This document shows positions 38,431 through 50,732 of a stretch of 64,000 nucleotides of DNA, in pieces. The notes under the pieces were generated by a model that saw only the letters and a list, made by a program, of their open reading frames with translations, was not told where the DNA came from and made no database searches. Made by a program: the position numbers and the translations under genes. Each line of letters begins with the position of its first letter. The stretch's first letter is position 1. This DNA is from Tillus elongatus (lineage: Eukaryota > Arthropoda > Insecta > Coleoptera > Cleridae): positions 93,197,654 through 93,261,653 of the forward strand of contig OZ023262.1 of NCBI GenBank assembly GCA_964006375.1, in the 5' to 3' direction.

Positions 38431-39051
38431 TTCCTATTTTCGTTAGACAATCAATTTTTTGAGAAATGTATTGACGTGCGTTTAAATTTTTTTAAATGTT
38501 GAGAAAATAGCATTATTCTTCTGGCTTTCTCAACTAGCAATTTCGATAACAATAGATATCCAGACGTATGTTTAAAACGCTGTTTTTCTAATAATGGTAT
38601 AGTAAACATTGCATGTAATATTCTATTTAGGTAATTTGCTTGAAATCATCTAGTTTATCAAATAGAATACTAATTTAACTTATTTTATGTGATCTAATAC
38701 ACATAATTTTTTTACTAGAAAATTTTTGACAATTTCTATCAGCAAACAGTCGGTTACAGTTTAAGGCTGTGTGATCCACAATGCGTTCGACATTTAGTAT
38801 AATTGTAAATTTGTGTACCAGGACACAGAGAAAAGTTTCAAAATAAAATGTGCTTTTTATAATTAATCGGTCAACAGAAATGTTAGTTTCTAAAGAGTGT
38901 TTAATTTTTAAACTTGGTAGTAGCTAAGTGAGTAAAGAGCTAGACTTACTTTGACAAGGAGGACAAGGAGGCAGCTTTGCATCTAGCAGCCACTAAAATA
39001 AAGATTTCGAAGTGCATCTTCAGAGTTCAGAAAAAGTATCTATTTATCACC

Positions 39052-39100
39052 ATTTTAGAAGGTAGTGGCAAACCATCGCAGTATAAATGCAAGTTGAGTC
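39052..39100 (+). repeat. Tail-only copy of the SINE candidate
   Basis: TTTTAGAAGGTAGTGGCAAA and CGCAGTATAAATGC match the tail at 38385-38422 without the 5S-like head, the expected form of a 5'-truncated copy. Confidence 0.5.
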
Positions 39101-39779
39101 TTGCAGTCCAGGAAGCATCGGCAGTCCGATTGAATTTAAAAAAAAATTATCTATCACTTTTTAAATAAGTTGGAATGAAACAGTATACAACTGATGAGTT
39201 TTGTAAGCATACTTGAGGGTAATGACATACCTACTTATATGATTGATATAATACAAACCTTTATAACTATAAATAAAAAATACCACCAAAATCTCTTCAG
39301 TAGTTTCAATGCGACGAGTAGCAGGTACGTACTTATATGGAAGAATATAGAAATATTTAATTGCCTGTTTAATGTTAGTAATTGACTGACCTTTTTGTTT
39401 GTTGTTTAGTCTCTTAAACCGCTGTGCTTGTAGAAGTTGTTCCCCTTGAGCACCGGAGCTTGCCAGGTTAATGTAAAATTTTTATATAATTTTATCACAG
39501 CAAAAATTTTTATAAAGTTGTAAATTTTCTCTAACAATGACTCGGTTGTTCGTTCCAAGGGCAAATTACAATAAATGGGCTGCTGACAAATACGCATCAA
39601 GTTTTTTTGTTTCTTTGTAGTCGACAATGAGACCTCAGACAAAGCTGAAAATTTGTAACCAATCTTCGACTTTGCCGTGCGTAGCCTGTCCTTTATCTTT
39701 CCCGCCGGCATGTACACATAATTTTTTGTTAGTCTTTACCAAAAGTTACTTATTAAACGCGTATTTATTGTGTTACGTA
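39101..39779. other. AT-rich sequence, nothing recognised
   Basis: Small open frames without recognised motifs. Confidence 0.35.
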
Positions 39780-39784
39780 AAAAT

Positions 39785-40300
39785 TTAAATTTTTAGTTTG
39801 TAGTCGCCCTTACTTTGTGAAACCGTGCCATAGCAAATATAGACGTTTCTATGAATTTCCACTTGTGCAAAAGGTCTCCACTTCGTTGGCTTTTTCGTCT
39901 CTTTTATGACCTCTTCATCTCTTTTTCTCATTTCTTCCTTGGCTTCTTGGTCTCTTTTTCTGGCTTCTTCATCTCCTTTTCTCATTTCTTCGTTGGCTTC
40001 TTTGCTTCTTTTTCTCATTTCTTCGTTGGCTTTTTCGCCTCCTTTCTGACCTCTTCATCTCTTTTTCTCATTTCTTCGTTGGCTTTTTCGTCTCTTTTCT
40101 GACCTCCTCATCTCTTTTTCTCAGTTCTTCCTTGGCTTCTTGGTCCCTTTTTCTGGATTCTTCATCCCTTTTTCTCAGCTCTTCTTCACCTTCTTCACCA
40201 CCTTTCTGGCTTCTTCTTTCATTTCTTTAATCCATTCCAATAGCTGGGTATCTCTATTGGCTGTTACGCTACGTGGATTAGGCATAGGCGTACCTAAAGC
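39785..40300 (-). pseudogene. LTR-retrotransposon Gag N-terminus with RKRDEE repeats
   Basis: Minus strand. An ATG near 40290 opens MPNPRSVTANRDTQLLEWIK, followed by EMKEEARKVV and a frameshift/stop. Then several 11-residue units of the type RKRDEEARKRDQEAKEEM (40180-39880) predict a long charged coiled coil. The last unbroken piece (40018-39785) continues into KPTKWRPFAQVEIHRNVYIC. The DNA is a run of CTCATTTCTTCGTTGGCTT-type units on the plus strand. Its position just inside an LTR and primer site (40435-40896) suggests the start of a Gag ORF. No protease, RT or integrase follows, so the element is 3'-truncated. Confidence 0.6.
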
Positions 40301-40434
40301 TGGTACACAGTTAATTATGTTCCAAAAACACACAGTTATGAATTACTGCTGACACTGATCTTCCAGAGATTCTAGAAATTTACACGTTGTTCAACGAATA
40401 TTCTGGAAAATATTTCCGCTAGCAGCGTGAAAAT

Positions 40435-40896
40435 CCCACTTCTGGCACCAGTTGCTACGTTCTACGGGGTTCTGGATTTGATGACTAACAAAGCACAGTT
40501 TTTCAAACTACTAATTTATTATAACCAACTATTTTCTAACACCACTATCAACTAAAATATTTATTTCTATGACTAAATGTCCATAGAACAATATTCCACC
40601 ATCCGCCTTCTATGATCGCTTGTTATACACCAACACTTACTGCTGACTCGCTTTATACTCTGGGATCACTTCTTACTCTGCACCACACTAATTAAATACT
40701 GAACTAACTTACTCTGTGTGCCGCTCGCCTATTTATACTGTCCATAGAGATTCTAGACCTTTTACACCTGTCACTTCTGGTCCTTCCTAGAAATATCATT
40801 CCAGAGTGTTCGCTGTGACCAACACACTTTAGAACCGGCCTCTGACCATAGAAGTAACAAAGTCTATAAACTTAATTTTTATAGGCGGATGTGACA
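40435..40896 (-). mobile_element. 5' LTR and primer-binding site remnant
   Basis: On the minus strand the segment starts TGTCACATCCGCCTATAAAA (40896) and ends ACGTAGCA (40453), giving TG...CA LTR termini about 444 bp apart. After two bases follows TGGTGCCAGAAGTGGGA (40450-40434), a primer-binding-site-like TGG sequence. Its outer edge abuts a family W fragment (40905-41073) that looks cut by the insertion. The other LTR was not found. Confidence 0.6.
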
Positions 40897-40904
40897 ATAT
40901 AACA

Positions 40905-41073
40905 TTTTTCTACCTAAATAATAAAGCTTCTGATGAAATATGGTACATTGTTCCTCCTATATAGGTTATACTGGTAACCAAATTTGATGCCAGTTTTCTT
41001 AAAAAAAAGACCTATTTGCTATTAAAAAATTTTTGATTAAAATTCACTACCATAATGCACTTGCTGCGTCCAG
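40905..41073 (+). repeat. Family W, right portion, cut by the LTR element
   Basis: TATAGGTTATACTGGTAACC, TTTGATGCCAG and terminus CACTACCATAATGCACTTGC with TGCGTCCAGA. The left part ends where the LTR begins. Confidence 0.7.
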
Positions 41074-41728
41074 ACTTTTTTTTTGCAATAGCAGTGCTAC
41101 AGGCATTTAGCTTGCAGATACTACGGTTGCGTGTGCTGCTATTATTTTCAGCACTTGCCAGGTACATGGCGAATCATTGCTAACTATAAAGTTTAAAAGC
41201 ACGCTATGCGCATTGCAGCTAATGCGCCTACTTCCTCGGTGGGTCCTAAAACTTAGATGATCGTTTGCATTTAACAGGCCGAGTAACTAAGCCTGTCAGG
41301 TCTTCTTGGTTTACATAAATGACCTATACTTGATAACGAGCAACATTTTCTTATTCCACTGATATTGCTTACTTTCAGTTACTCTGTCTATTTACTCTGT
41401 TTATTTTTTCAAATATAACTGTAGTCTAAAAGCAAAGCATTATAATTATCTTTTTTGTTGTTGTAAATAATGACCACAGACCTGCCTATTTCCTGTCAAA
41501 GCTTACTTTTGCATATAAAATAGCTTCGATTTCTATGAAAGCTCTTCACTTTTAAATTATAAGCTGTGCATCGAAAGTTATAACAGTTGTTGGTGTATCA
41601 TAGTTTATTAATTTCAATTCAATGAAGATATTTTTTCACTTGTTTTGTAATAGCTTGTTTTCTTCTCTCGCCTTATTTGCAGCGGTCAGGCAGAAAAAAT
41701 GTTTTCTTGCCTGTTTATCCCATAAAAA
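41074..41728. other. AT-rich sequence, nothing recognised
   Basis: No supported feature. Confidence 0.35.
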
Positions 41729-42665
41729 GCGAAACGGGCTGAGGAGAAAACAAGCATTTGCAAAGTTTACGAAAAATTACTTACGTCTATAAACAATTTG
41801 ACATGTAAGGAGAACCATAATCCACAAATTTATTACCCCCCCCCCCCCAAGCAACAAATTAAGCCATATTAACTAGCACTCGAATCTAAATCACCTAAAC
41901 AAGTTGTAATTTAGTAATAATTAACCAGAATGTGGGCTTGGTTGTCATAATCACTATAAATTTGAGAATGCAGCTCCCAACTGACCTATTTTTGACTATT
42001 AAAATTACTCCAAAGTCTGTATTTTGCAAGTCACTTAATTGGCAAAAATTTGGTTCCATTTTACCTATAAGTATCCCTAAATATAATTTGAAGTTTCAAT
42101 TCCACAATTGGTAGTTTTTAGTTCAAAGTGTGCCCTAAATTGTACTGAAAACTGACTAGTAAGTCGAAGTACTTAAATACATATTTTAAGGTAATTTATT
42201 ACCTAACAGCGAAACGGACTGCAGAGAAGAAAACAAGCATTTGCGAAGTTTGTGAAAAATTACTTACGCCTATAAACAGTTTGACATGTAAAGAGAACCA
42301 TAATCAACAAATTTAATAACCTCCCAAGCAACAAATTAAGGCATATTAACTAGCACTCGAATCCAAATAACCTAACCAAGTTGTAATTTAGTAATAATTA
42401 ACCAAAATGTGGGCTTGATTGTTTGAGAATTGAGCTCCCAATTAGCCTATTTTTGACTATTAAAATTACTCCAAAGTCTGTATTTTGCTAGTCACTGAAC
42501 TGGTAAAAATTTGGTTCCATTTTACCTATAAATATCTCTAAATATAATTTGAAGTTTCGATTCCACAATTGGTAATTTTTAGTTCGAAGTGTGTCCTAAA
42601 TTGGAAACTGACTACTGAGTCCAAGTACCTAAAATACATATTTTAAGGTAATTTATTACCTAACA
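41729..42665. repeat. Tandem duplication of a 480-bp unit
   Basis: Unit 1 (41729-42208) starts GCGAAACGGGCTGAGGAG and ends ATTTATTACCTAACA. Unit 2 (42209-42665) starts GCGAAACGGACTGCAGAG and ends with the same string. Most of the sequence is alignable, with small indels: a C11 run at 41837 in unit 1 is short in unit 2, and ATAATCACTATAAAT is absent from unit 2. No ORF is conserved between units. Confidence 0.93.
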
Positions 42666-43263
42666 CTAACTTGCAATACGTCTCTGTAGTATAGTAAATT
42701 GAAGGTCTTCTTATGAAATCCAGATTACATATATATTACCAAACTAACTGCAATACAAGACAGGAAATATTTTGGGCACTCAGATAACCTAAAATGGCTT
42801 TCTGATTTGCCATATAGTCATAATTATTGCAGAAGTGGTCTTGCAAGTCAAATTGTCTACATCAATGTTGAAAATACTCATAAAATCTGACTTCAAATAA
42901 AAATGTCCTCAAAGTTCAAAGTGTACAGCAGTGAAATTAATTTGTAAATATTGAAGGTATTTCAGCTGATGAACTTAATTAATAAAAGTTTTATTCTTCA
43001 GTCACAGTATCTGTGTAAATCCTAAAAACCTATGAGAACTTCATCAGCTACTACTATATGGAAGAAAAGCTTCTGATTTGAAATGAGCACGTGTAACCCC
43101 TTCAATATAATACATCCCTTTTTATGCGAATGGAATGAAGCATTGGCAACACGGTAAGCTGTCATATTTTTTTCTATTGATGTCTATAACATATTATGGA
43201 ATCAACGATCGAAAACGCTGTATAATCATTACTATATGTGTCTCCGGCAGCCACGTATATAAG

Positions 43264-43266
<3 letters not shown>
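42666..43266. other. AT-rich sequence, nothing recognised
   Basis: No supported feature. Confidence 0.35.
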
Positions 43267-43331
<65 letters not shown>

Positions 43332-43344
43332 GTATATGTATATG

Positions 43345-43412
<68 letters not shown>
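43267..43412. repeat. (TA)n array with TATG interruption
   Basis: Two TA tracts separated by (TATATG)-type units at 43321-43350. The flanks do not match family Z clearly. Confidence 0.95.
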
Positions 43413-43415
<3 letters not shown>

Positions 43416-44481
43416 CGATACATGAAAGTGTATGATTGCTAATAAATTTAAACTGAATTCCTTTATCATGTAGTTGAAATTGCAATAATAGAACAAAATG
43501 CCTTCAAAGTTTGGTTAGTCTGCCTTTTCATTGGGAATTGTGACTTATAGGTAAAGAAATAGGGCAAAACTAACTTCCAGGTCAATAATGTTACAACAGT
43601 AGCCATATTAAAATGTGCTTGCGGTATCCGTCTTGATTGTATTGAAAAACTAAAAACCATATTTTGTTGCATCTAGTGTAATCAAATTTTAACTCGAATA
43701 AAACATAAAATAAGGCTTGCATACAATGAGGGTAGGATAGTTTTATCTTGTTTACAATACCAATCCTCAAAATCAGAATTTCAAGAATTTCGAATAGTTT
43801 TTAATTTTAGCTAATCTTATTTTTTACAGAGGCGCTAGAATTATATCAAAGTATCATAATCATGTTAACAGAAAAAAAAACATAACCGCAGTGGTTTTTT
43901 CCTTTATACAGTGCGAATTACTTTTATCATTGATCAAAATATTTAAAGTATCTTCTCTGATCATTCAACATGTTGTTATTTGTAAACAGACATGCACATA
44001 CTTAGCTGTTAATATCTACTGTGTGTTAGTACGTACATAACCACAGATTCCATAAAGTAATGTCACATACGGAGTTCGTTGTTAAGAATTTCACGACACT
44101 TGCGCCCAGATGTCAGATTCATGTAAAACGTTGGACGTATTTACCAATAAATTACGTCCATTGGCCCAATATAGAATGAAAATGCCCTAATAACAACTAA
44201 AGCCCGTTGGCCGAAATGCCTTGCTGGACTTATTATCGACTTCCCTATTGCTTTTAGCTTATTCCCCCCATTGGTGAAATACACTTAAATTTTACTTGAA
44301 AATGACCTGTGGCGATTTGGTCGCGGGCCTATTGTTAGGACCATTTTACGAAAATTTGACTTTAAATGTTGCTTGGGGTAGGTTAACGGCTGGAACCCTA
44401 TGGATGGTAATACTGTAGGTTTAAATATCAAGGAAACCTGTGATCGAGAGAAAATATAGTCTAGGTTCTCTTCTGGAAAAC
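43413..44481. other. AT-rich sequence, nothing recognised
   Basis: No supported gene or repeat family. Confidence 0.35.
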
Positions 44482-44493
44482 AGTTATTACAGT

Positions 44494-45370
44494 AAGTGAA
44501 GATTGGAACCTGTGATGGGCACTGATAAGTACACTTGGAGAACCCAAATCACCACAACACATTTTAAAAGACCTGACGATCGTTCCACTAACCAAGTTAG
44601 CGTCATCAGAGGATGAAACATTCTAAATACTTAAAAAACTAACATCAACTTATATACCGGATCTCAGGTAAAGGGATCGAACCGAGATGACACACTAGTC
44701 GTAGGCAAATTCCACAGTGTATTGTATTTTTATCGGCTGACCAGGTCTTTGCGCTATCCCTACTGCTTTATCTAAAAGGGTCCATCTGTAATAGTCTTGA
44801 GAAAGTTCAACGACAGCTAAATTAACAACGGTTCCTTTGGCGGTAATAACTGTATACTTGTGTTATCGGTAAAAACGTGCCAAAAACGTGGGAATTTTAT
44901 TTAGCAAAGTAATCTATCAAGTGAGTCGTAATTGGCGCTGGTGCACTGTTCATACATTCTTTGTTGCAACTATATTTCGCAATATATACGCTCTCAAACC
45001 CATTCAGCTGACCTGGTTTTCTAACATTTTTTATTAATTTCAGATTTTCTTTATCAACGTGATGATTATTATCCCAAATATGTCGGGCGACGGCAGACTT
45101 ATCTACAGTACCGTAACGTAATTGGGATATGTGTTCTTTGAATCTGATTCCAATCGATCTTTTTGTTTGTCCGACGTATTTAATATTACAATCTTTACAA
45201 CTTATTTCATAAATTCCCGACATTTTTTCCGCGCTATCCTTGTCTTTTGGATTACCTAGCAAGTTTTTTAAAGTATTTGTTGTTAAAAATGCTACCTGTA
45301 AGTTAGTGAAACGATCGTCAGGTCTTATAAAATGTGTTGTGGTGATCTGGGTTCTCCAAGTGTACTTATT
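44494..45370 (-). mobile_element. Penelope-like insertion with inverted cap and target duplication
   Basis: A minus-oriented 3' part (44494-45302) carries the terminal repeat and the GIY-YIG coding region. From about 45303 to 45370 the same 3' terminus appears in plus orientation (GTTAGTGAAACGATCGTCAG to CTCCAAGTGTACTTATT). The 12-bp direct repeat AGTTATTACAGT at 44482-44493 and 45371-45382 flanks it. This is the same inverted-end architecture as 22180-24720 but with a 68-bp second arm. Confidence 0.93.
44897..45262 (-). pseudogene. Penelope-like GIY-YIG nuclease fragment
   Basis: An open 121-codon fragment begins in the linker (NPKDKDSAEKMSGIYE), then KDCNIKYVGQTKRSIGIRF, HISQLRYGTVDKSAVARH and IWDNNHHVDKENLKLIKNV, ending LIDYFAK and stop. 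The nuclease domain is unbroken and very close to the 23990-24312 copy, but RT is absent, so it is a 5'-truncated fragment. Confidence 0.88.
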
Positions 45371-45599
45371 AGTTATTACAGTCGTAAAGTTTTAATTGAA
45401 ATCTGCTTGATAGTTTTTATATCACAAACATATAGATCTACAAATGTATGCGCAGTATAAACAAAAAAGGGAAATGTTCCAATTTATAGTTACATCTCAA
45501 ACATATCAGTTTTAAAAGATTACGAGCCTACTTATTTGTTATTCCTTAAGCTTTACCCTAAATTTTAAATGCTTAACGAAACTGCAAAGCCGCATTTAT

Positions 45600-46045
<446 letters not shown>

Positions 46046-46145
46046 AAAACCCACTTTATTAAGGATAACACAAAAACTACTAATCTGATCTTAATCAAAT
46101 TTATATGAGACCACAAGAGAAGCACCAGCTTTCAAATAAAAAAAA

Positions 46146-46456
46146 ATGGATGCAGCAAGTGCATTATGGTAGTGAATTTTCATATAAATGTTTTTAATAG
46201 CAAACATGTGTGTTTGTTAAGAAGGAATTAATTTTGGTTACCAGTGTAAACTATATAGTAAAAACAATGTGCCATGTTTAATCAAAATAACTTTATTGCT
46301 TGAAAATGTACAAAAATTTCCGAAAGTAAATTTAAAGCGTTCCCGAAAAAACTAATTCCTTGGTCAACCTTATAGGTTAATAGCAAACTGAGATAATCAA
46401 ATAGGAAGCATTTGATCAAAATTCGCTACCATAACGCACTAGTTGTGTCTAAAATT
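46146..46456 (+). mobile_element. MITE-like element, family W, complete copy
   Basis: Left terminus GGATGCAGCAAGTGCATTAT, right terminus ATAACGCACTAGTTGTGTCT, inverted. The interior has TTTTGGTTACCAGTGTAAAC, CAAAATAACTTTATTGCTTG and CTTGGTCAACCTTATAGG. About 311 bp, no ORF. It is followed directly by family X in inverted orientation. Confidence 0.8.
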
Positions 46457-46665
46457 TCTTTTCTTACAAATATGCATTATATTTCGATGGAAAATGCAAA
46501 AATGCAATAACATAAGGCGTGTTCGACTAAAAAACAAGAAAATTTGTATCACCAACGACTTATAGGCCAGCCTGTGATTGTAGAAATATTTTTTACGGTG
46601 TAGCTCAAGACACCCTATAATTAATCTACACAATTTTTTTCATATCTTGTATAATACCGGATATA
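46457..46665 (-). repeat. Family X fragment, inverted
   Basis: TTCTTACAAATATGCATTAT, CATAAGGCGTGTTCGAC, CACCAACGACTTATAGGCC, GACACCCTATAATTAATCT and CATATCTTGTATAATA, in the order of the 4540-4705 arm. Confidence 0.8.
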
Positions 46666-47034
46666 TTAAAGTTTATTATTTTTTTACGAAAATTCGACAA
46701 AAATTATATACCATTAAACGATAAAGTCTATAGCTAAGGCTACTGCCAAGTATCAGAGAAAGGTCTATTTAAAATGAATTTTCTGGAAATATTTTAGTAA
46801 AATGGAGAATGATGACGGTTGAAACTAAGAGTTCAGGGTTTGTAAAACATTCTTCTTGAGACATTTTCTTTTCATAGCCCGTATTAGGTTTAAGTTTTTT
46901 GCCAAAATATTGCTAATTTTGACGTTTTAAATCGCGACTTTGACGTTTTGATGAAAACCCCAATTTTTTTTTAATGCCTATTACTTTTTTGCCTATTTAC
47001 CGATATAGCTAAATTTTGGCAGTTGATTTACCTG

Positions 47035-47485
<451 letters not shown>

Positions 47486-47790
47486 CAAAACCGGTTCACC
47501 TAGAAAAAAGTTCTGAGAAATTTTGTAGTCGGTCACAAAAATACCACCTATGAGAAATATGCATATCAGCGCTGCCACCATTTGTTAAACCTGTTATCGT
47601 GGGGTAAATTAAGGATAACTCAAAAACTACTCGTCAGATCTTGATCAGATTGATCTAAGACCACAGGAAAAGCACCAGCTTTTAAATAAAAAACAATCAT
47701 CGAAATCGGTTTAAAGTTCTAAGGTAACACACATTAAAAAAAATACAGTCGAATTGAGAGCCTCCTCCTTTTTTTGAAGTCGGTTAACAA
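47486..47790 (+). repeat. Widespread insect repeat segment
   Basis: AAAACCGGTTCACCTAGAAA, AGTTCTAAGGTAACACACAT and CAGTCGAATTGAGAGCCTCC followed by TTTTTTGAAGTCGGTTAA resemble a short repeat I remember from many unrelated insect genomes, especially Lepidoptera. Part of it (CTCAAAAACTACTCGTCAGA) recurs near 46065. No ORF. Confidence 0.5.
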
Positions 47791-47949
47791 GTAATCAAGT
47801 AGTTTATGCGCCAAACAAAACAAATGTCAAAGAAGAAAACATCATTGTCCTTTCTGAAAATTAGAAATTGGAAATTTCGTACGTCCTCTAGAACAAAATC
47901 ACGTGGTGGGGATTACAGTTCAGGAATTTCTGTGTCTTGATAAAAAATC

Positions 47950-48480
47950 GAAAAACGAAAAATTTATAAACTTTGCAGCGAAGATGATTTTTGCACACAT
48001 AATATTATCGCAGTAATGAGACAAAATAAACCAGAAAGTAATATCGTTGTTTGTAAGGTTTGTCGTGGTTACTATCCGCAAAAGAGTTTACAAACGCCTG
48101 CCAAGCTCCTGATCCGAACAAAAGGTTCATGGCCCAAATTGAAGAGCAAATAATGATGGCAGAGCCTTTTGGTTCCAATGACATTTTAAGGGTAAGTGGA
48201 ATTTTGAATATTTTACAGGCAGATGACGTATCAATGGTAGTTATAAAAGACCCCATCACTTTTGAAATGTGTCGCAGATATATTCGACGTCACAAAGAGA
48301 AACATCTAAATGTCGCAAAAAGAAATATGCGTCGTTTAGGGCATCTGCTAATTACTGCGAGGCTCTTATAGGAAAACGAGGCTCTTGGTTAAAGCTACTC
48401 AGGAGATGTCTGGGTACGACCATGAAAGTCGCTCTTTCAACTCTCCTTCATTGGCGATACAAATGGAAACAATAATAAAA
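47950..48480 (+). pseudogene. Pseudogene of a multi-copy insect orphan family
   Basis: Pieces read HNIIAVMRQNKPESNIVVCK with CRGYYPQKSLQT (a CxxC zinc-binding start), then after a frameshift KRFMAQIEEQIMMAEPFGSN, DILRVSGILNILQADDVSMV and FEMCRRYIRRHKEKH (48060-48371). In another frame follow LVKATQEMSGYDHESRSFNS and PSLAIQMETIIKN (about 48388-48480). The order matches a multi-copy metazoan family with DDxSxVVxxD and (V)xxAxxLxGYDxE, SPSLAxxxG motifs. I know it only as hypothetical; a link to Crypton-type tyrosine recombinases is possible but not demonstrated. At least two frameshifts. Confidence 0.5.
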
Positions 48481-48489
48481 AATGTATCT

Positions 48490-48690
<201 letters not shown>

Positions 48691-49194
48691 AAGTGGTGAC
48701 CAAAAATGAAACCCCATGTTCTTTGAACAATTTTCGAGAGGGTATATTCTATTAAAAGAAATTTCCTATAATGCTTTATTAAAAAGATACAGGGTGTTGA
48801 AGTTGAATTTCAAAAAATAAAATTTCCCAATTTTTTAAAAAGTAGCACATATATTTTGCTAAATCTTCGCATGTGTAGGCTGTTATGGAAGGCGCGTATT
48901 TTATCATAACAATTGAATCGGCTAATCCAGCAGTGGCGCGCGTACCCACATGTCATTGGTTATCCCTCAAGAAAAAAACGGGTACGCCAATGATATTTTT
49001 TTTTTATTTTTTATTTTTTGAATCTTACTTTCATTCGTGAACAAAATGACTCGATAATTTTCTCCACGACGCTTATTTTACGAGTAAGCAATGAATCAGG
49101 TAAGTGTTTTAGAGCACAGTTCATGATTTTTAACCAGTCGTTGTTTGGTAGAAAATCGCAATGATACACTTTTATCAGGCTTATAGTAATTTAT

Positions 49195-50150
49195 TTATTG
49201 CAATAAATGTTCAAAAATGCCTCCATTGGCCTAAATACACGCACGACATCTTTTTAATATGGAAAATTTAATGTCTTGAGACTTCATTGTTGCTTGAATA
49301 TGACGAAAAGCATTATTTATCAGTTGTTGTAGCTGCTCTGGTGTATTTATTTGTTCACTGTAGACCAGTCGCTTAAAATCACCCCAAAGAGAGAAGTCAT
49401 GTGGGTTTAAGTCCCGTAATCTTGCAGGTCAATGTATTGGTCCAGTTCTACCAATCCATCTTTCATTATAATGTTCATGTAGCCATGTAGCAACATTTCG
49501 ACTATGATGCACTGGTGCACCGTCATGCTGGTACCACATTATACCCCTTTTGCTAGTGGAATGTCATCTAGAATGTTTTCTACACGGTTTTCTAGGAGCG
49601 TTAAGTACGAAGATCCATTTAAACGTTGTGGCAGGACTTCCATGAACAGTGAGCCGTTAAAAATACCACACCATAAATTAATGGAAAATCTATGTTGCAA
49701 TGTGCGAGTCCTTGTTGCATGTGGATTTTCGAATGACCAGACATGTTCATTATGAGAATTATAAATACCATTTCTTGTAAATGTTGATTGGTCAGACCAG
49801 AAGATTAGATTGGGGAATAATATATTTTGATTGTTCATTTCCAATATCCATTCACAAAAGACTCGTCGGTGCAGATTATCTCCAGGTAGAAGGCAATGAA
49901 CATTCTGTCGATGATATGGATGTAAGGCTTCTCGATGTAAAGTTCTCCAAACAAAGCTTTGAGAATATTGTAACTGCGTGGCAATCCTCCGAGTACTTGT
50001 AGAAGGTTGATCGATCACTGCATCCACCACTCTCTCTTCGTCTTCAAGTTGATGTTGTCTTCTACCATTAGCTGAAGCGTCAGGACGTTGTCCAATACCG
50101 CACTGCCGAAGTCTTGAAAACGATCGAGAAAAAACCCTTGACGGCGAGTG
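49195..50150 (-). pseudogene. Second Tc1/mariner-type transposase, full-length but broken
   Basis: Minus strand. The frame from about 50150 carries SRSFSRLRQCGIGQRPDASA, QLEDEERVVDAVIDQP and an HTH block STRRIATQLQYSQSFVWRTL. The first acid is in FWSDQSTFTRNG (about 49797). The second is in YQHDGAPVHHSR (about 49530). The third is in LRDLNPHDFSLWG (about 49415), followed by AIFEHLLQ-type C-terminus near 49195. Thirty-six residues lie between acids two and three. One frameshift near 49540 and stops after GPIH and CRACI break it. It is a different family from elements A-C. Its left TIR may be near 48676, but no right TIR was found. Confidence 0.85.
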
Positions 50151-50389
50151 CCCCTTATAGCAACTAATACGTTACACGAAGTTTCGTGAAAGATTTTTCC
50201 ATAAGATCACCGAAAAACTTCAGACAAAATATTTTTCGATTTAATTGCCGTCTTTCAATTTTACCAAAAATTTTAAATTACCACAAAATGTCAGACACCC
50301 ATTACATCTATTTACTAAGCATTTATTACAGTACTTATGAAATACCAGTGTGTTCAAAGACTTTCCTAAATAAGTTCATTCCATACATT

Positions 50390-50707
50390 TCAAAAAAAAA
50401 TTGTCTGAGCCTTTACAAGAACATTAAGTAAGTACATTTAAAACAAGTATTTTCTGAATTTTAAAACATACAATTCAAAACAAAACAAAATTTTTAAGCA
50501 AAATTTTCTTAGTTTTTGCAAGAGTAGCTAATAGATTTAAAAATAAATACCAAATTTTAGACGAGCCTTTAATACATTTAAAACAAAATTTTCTAATTCT
50601 CACAAGAACACTTAATAAATTTAAAACGAACAATTTCCACAAAATTTTTTTTTATAAAAACATCCAACACAATTAAAATCAATTATTGTCTAAATTTATA
50701 AGACCAG
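50390..50707 (+). repeat. Degenerate AT-rich tandem repeat, left of gypsy
   Basis: Loose units of about 45-55 bp with the pattern TTAAAACAAAATTTTCTAA, CAAGAACACTTAATAAAT recur several times and continue after the gypsy element at 53340-53530, suggesting the element inserted into this tract. The period is approximate. Confidence 0.5.
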
Positions 50708-50732
50708 TGTAACACGAAAAAAGGTCTGGTGA

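Noticed and set aside
38941..39050. 5S-like head for the second SINE copy
   Set aside because: Sequence before the shared tail shows no 5S promoter blocks, so only the tail is called.
48193..48219. A tiny GTAAGT...ACAG intron-like segment
   Set aside because: The reading frame stays open across it and the encoded residues fit the family pattern, so it is read as coding sequence.
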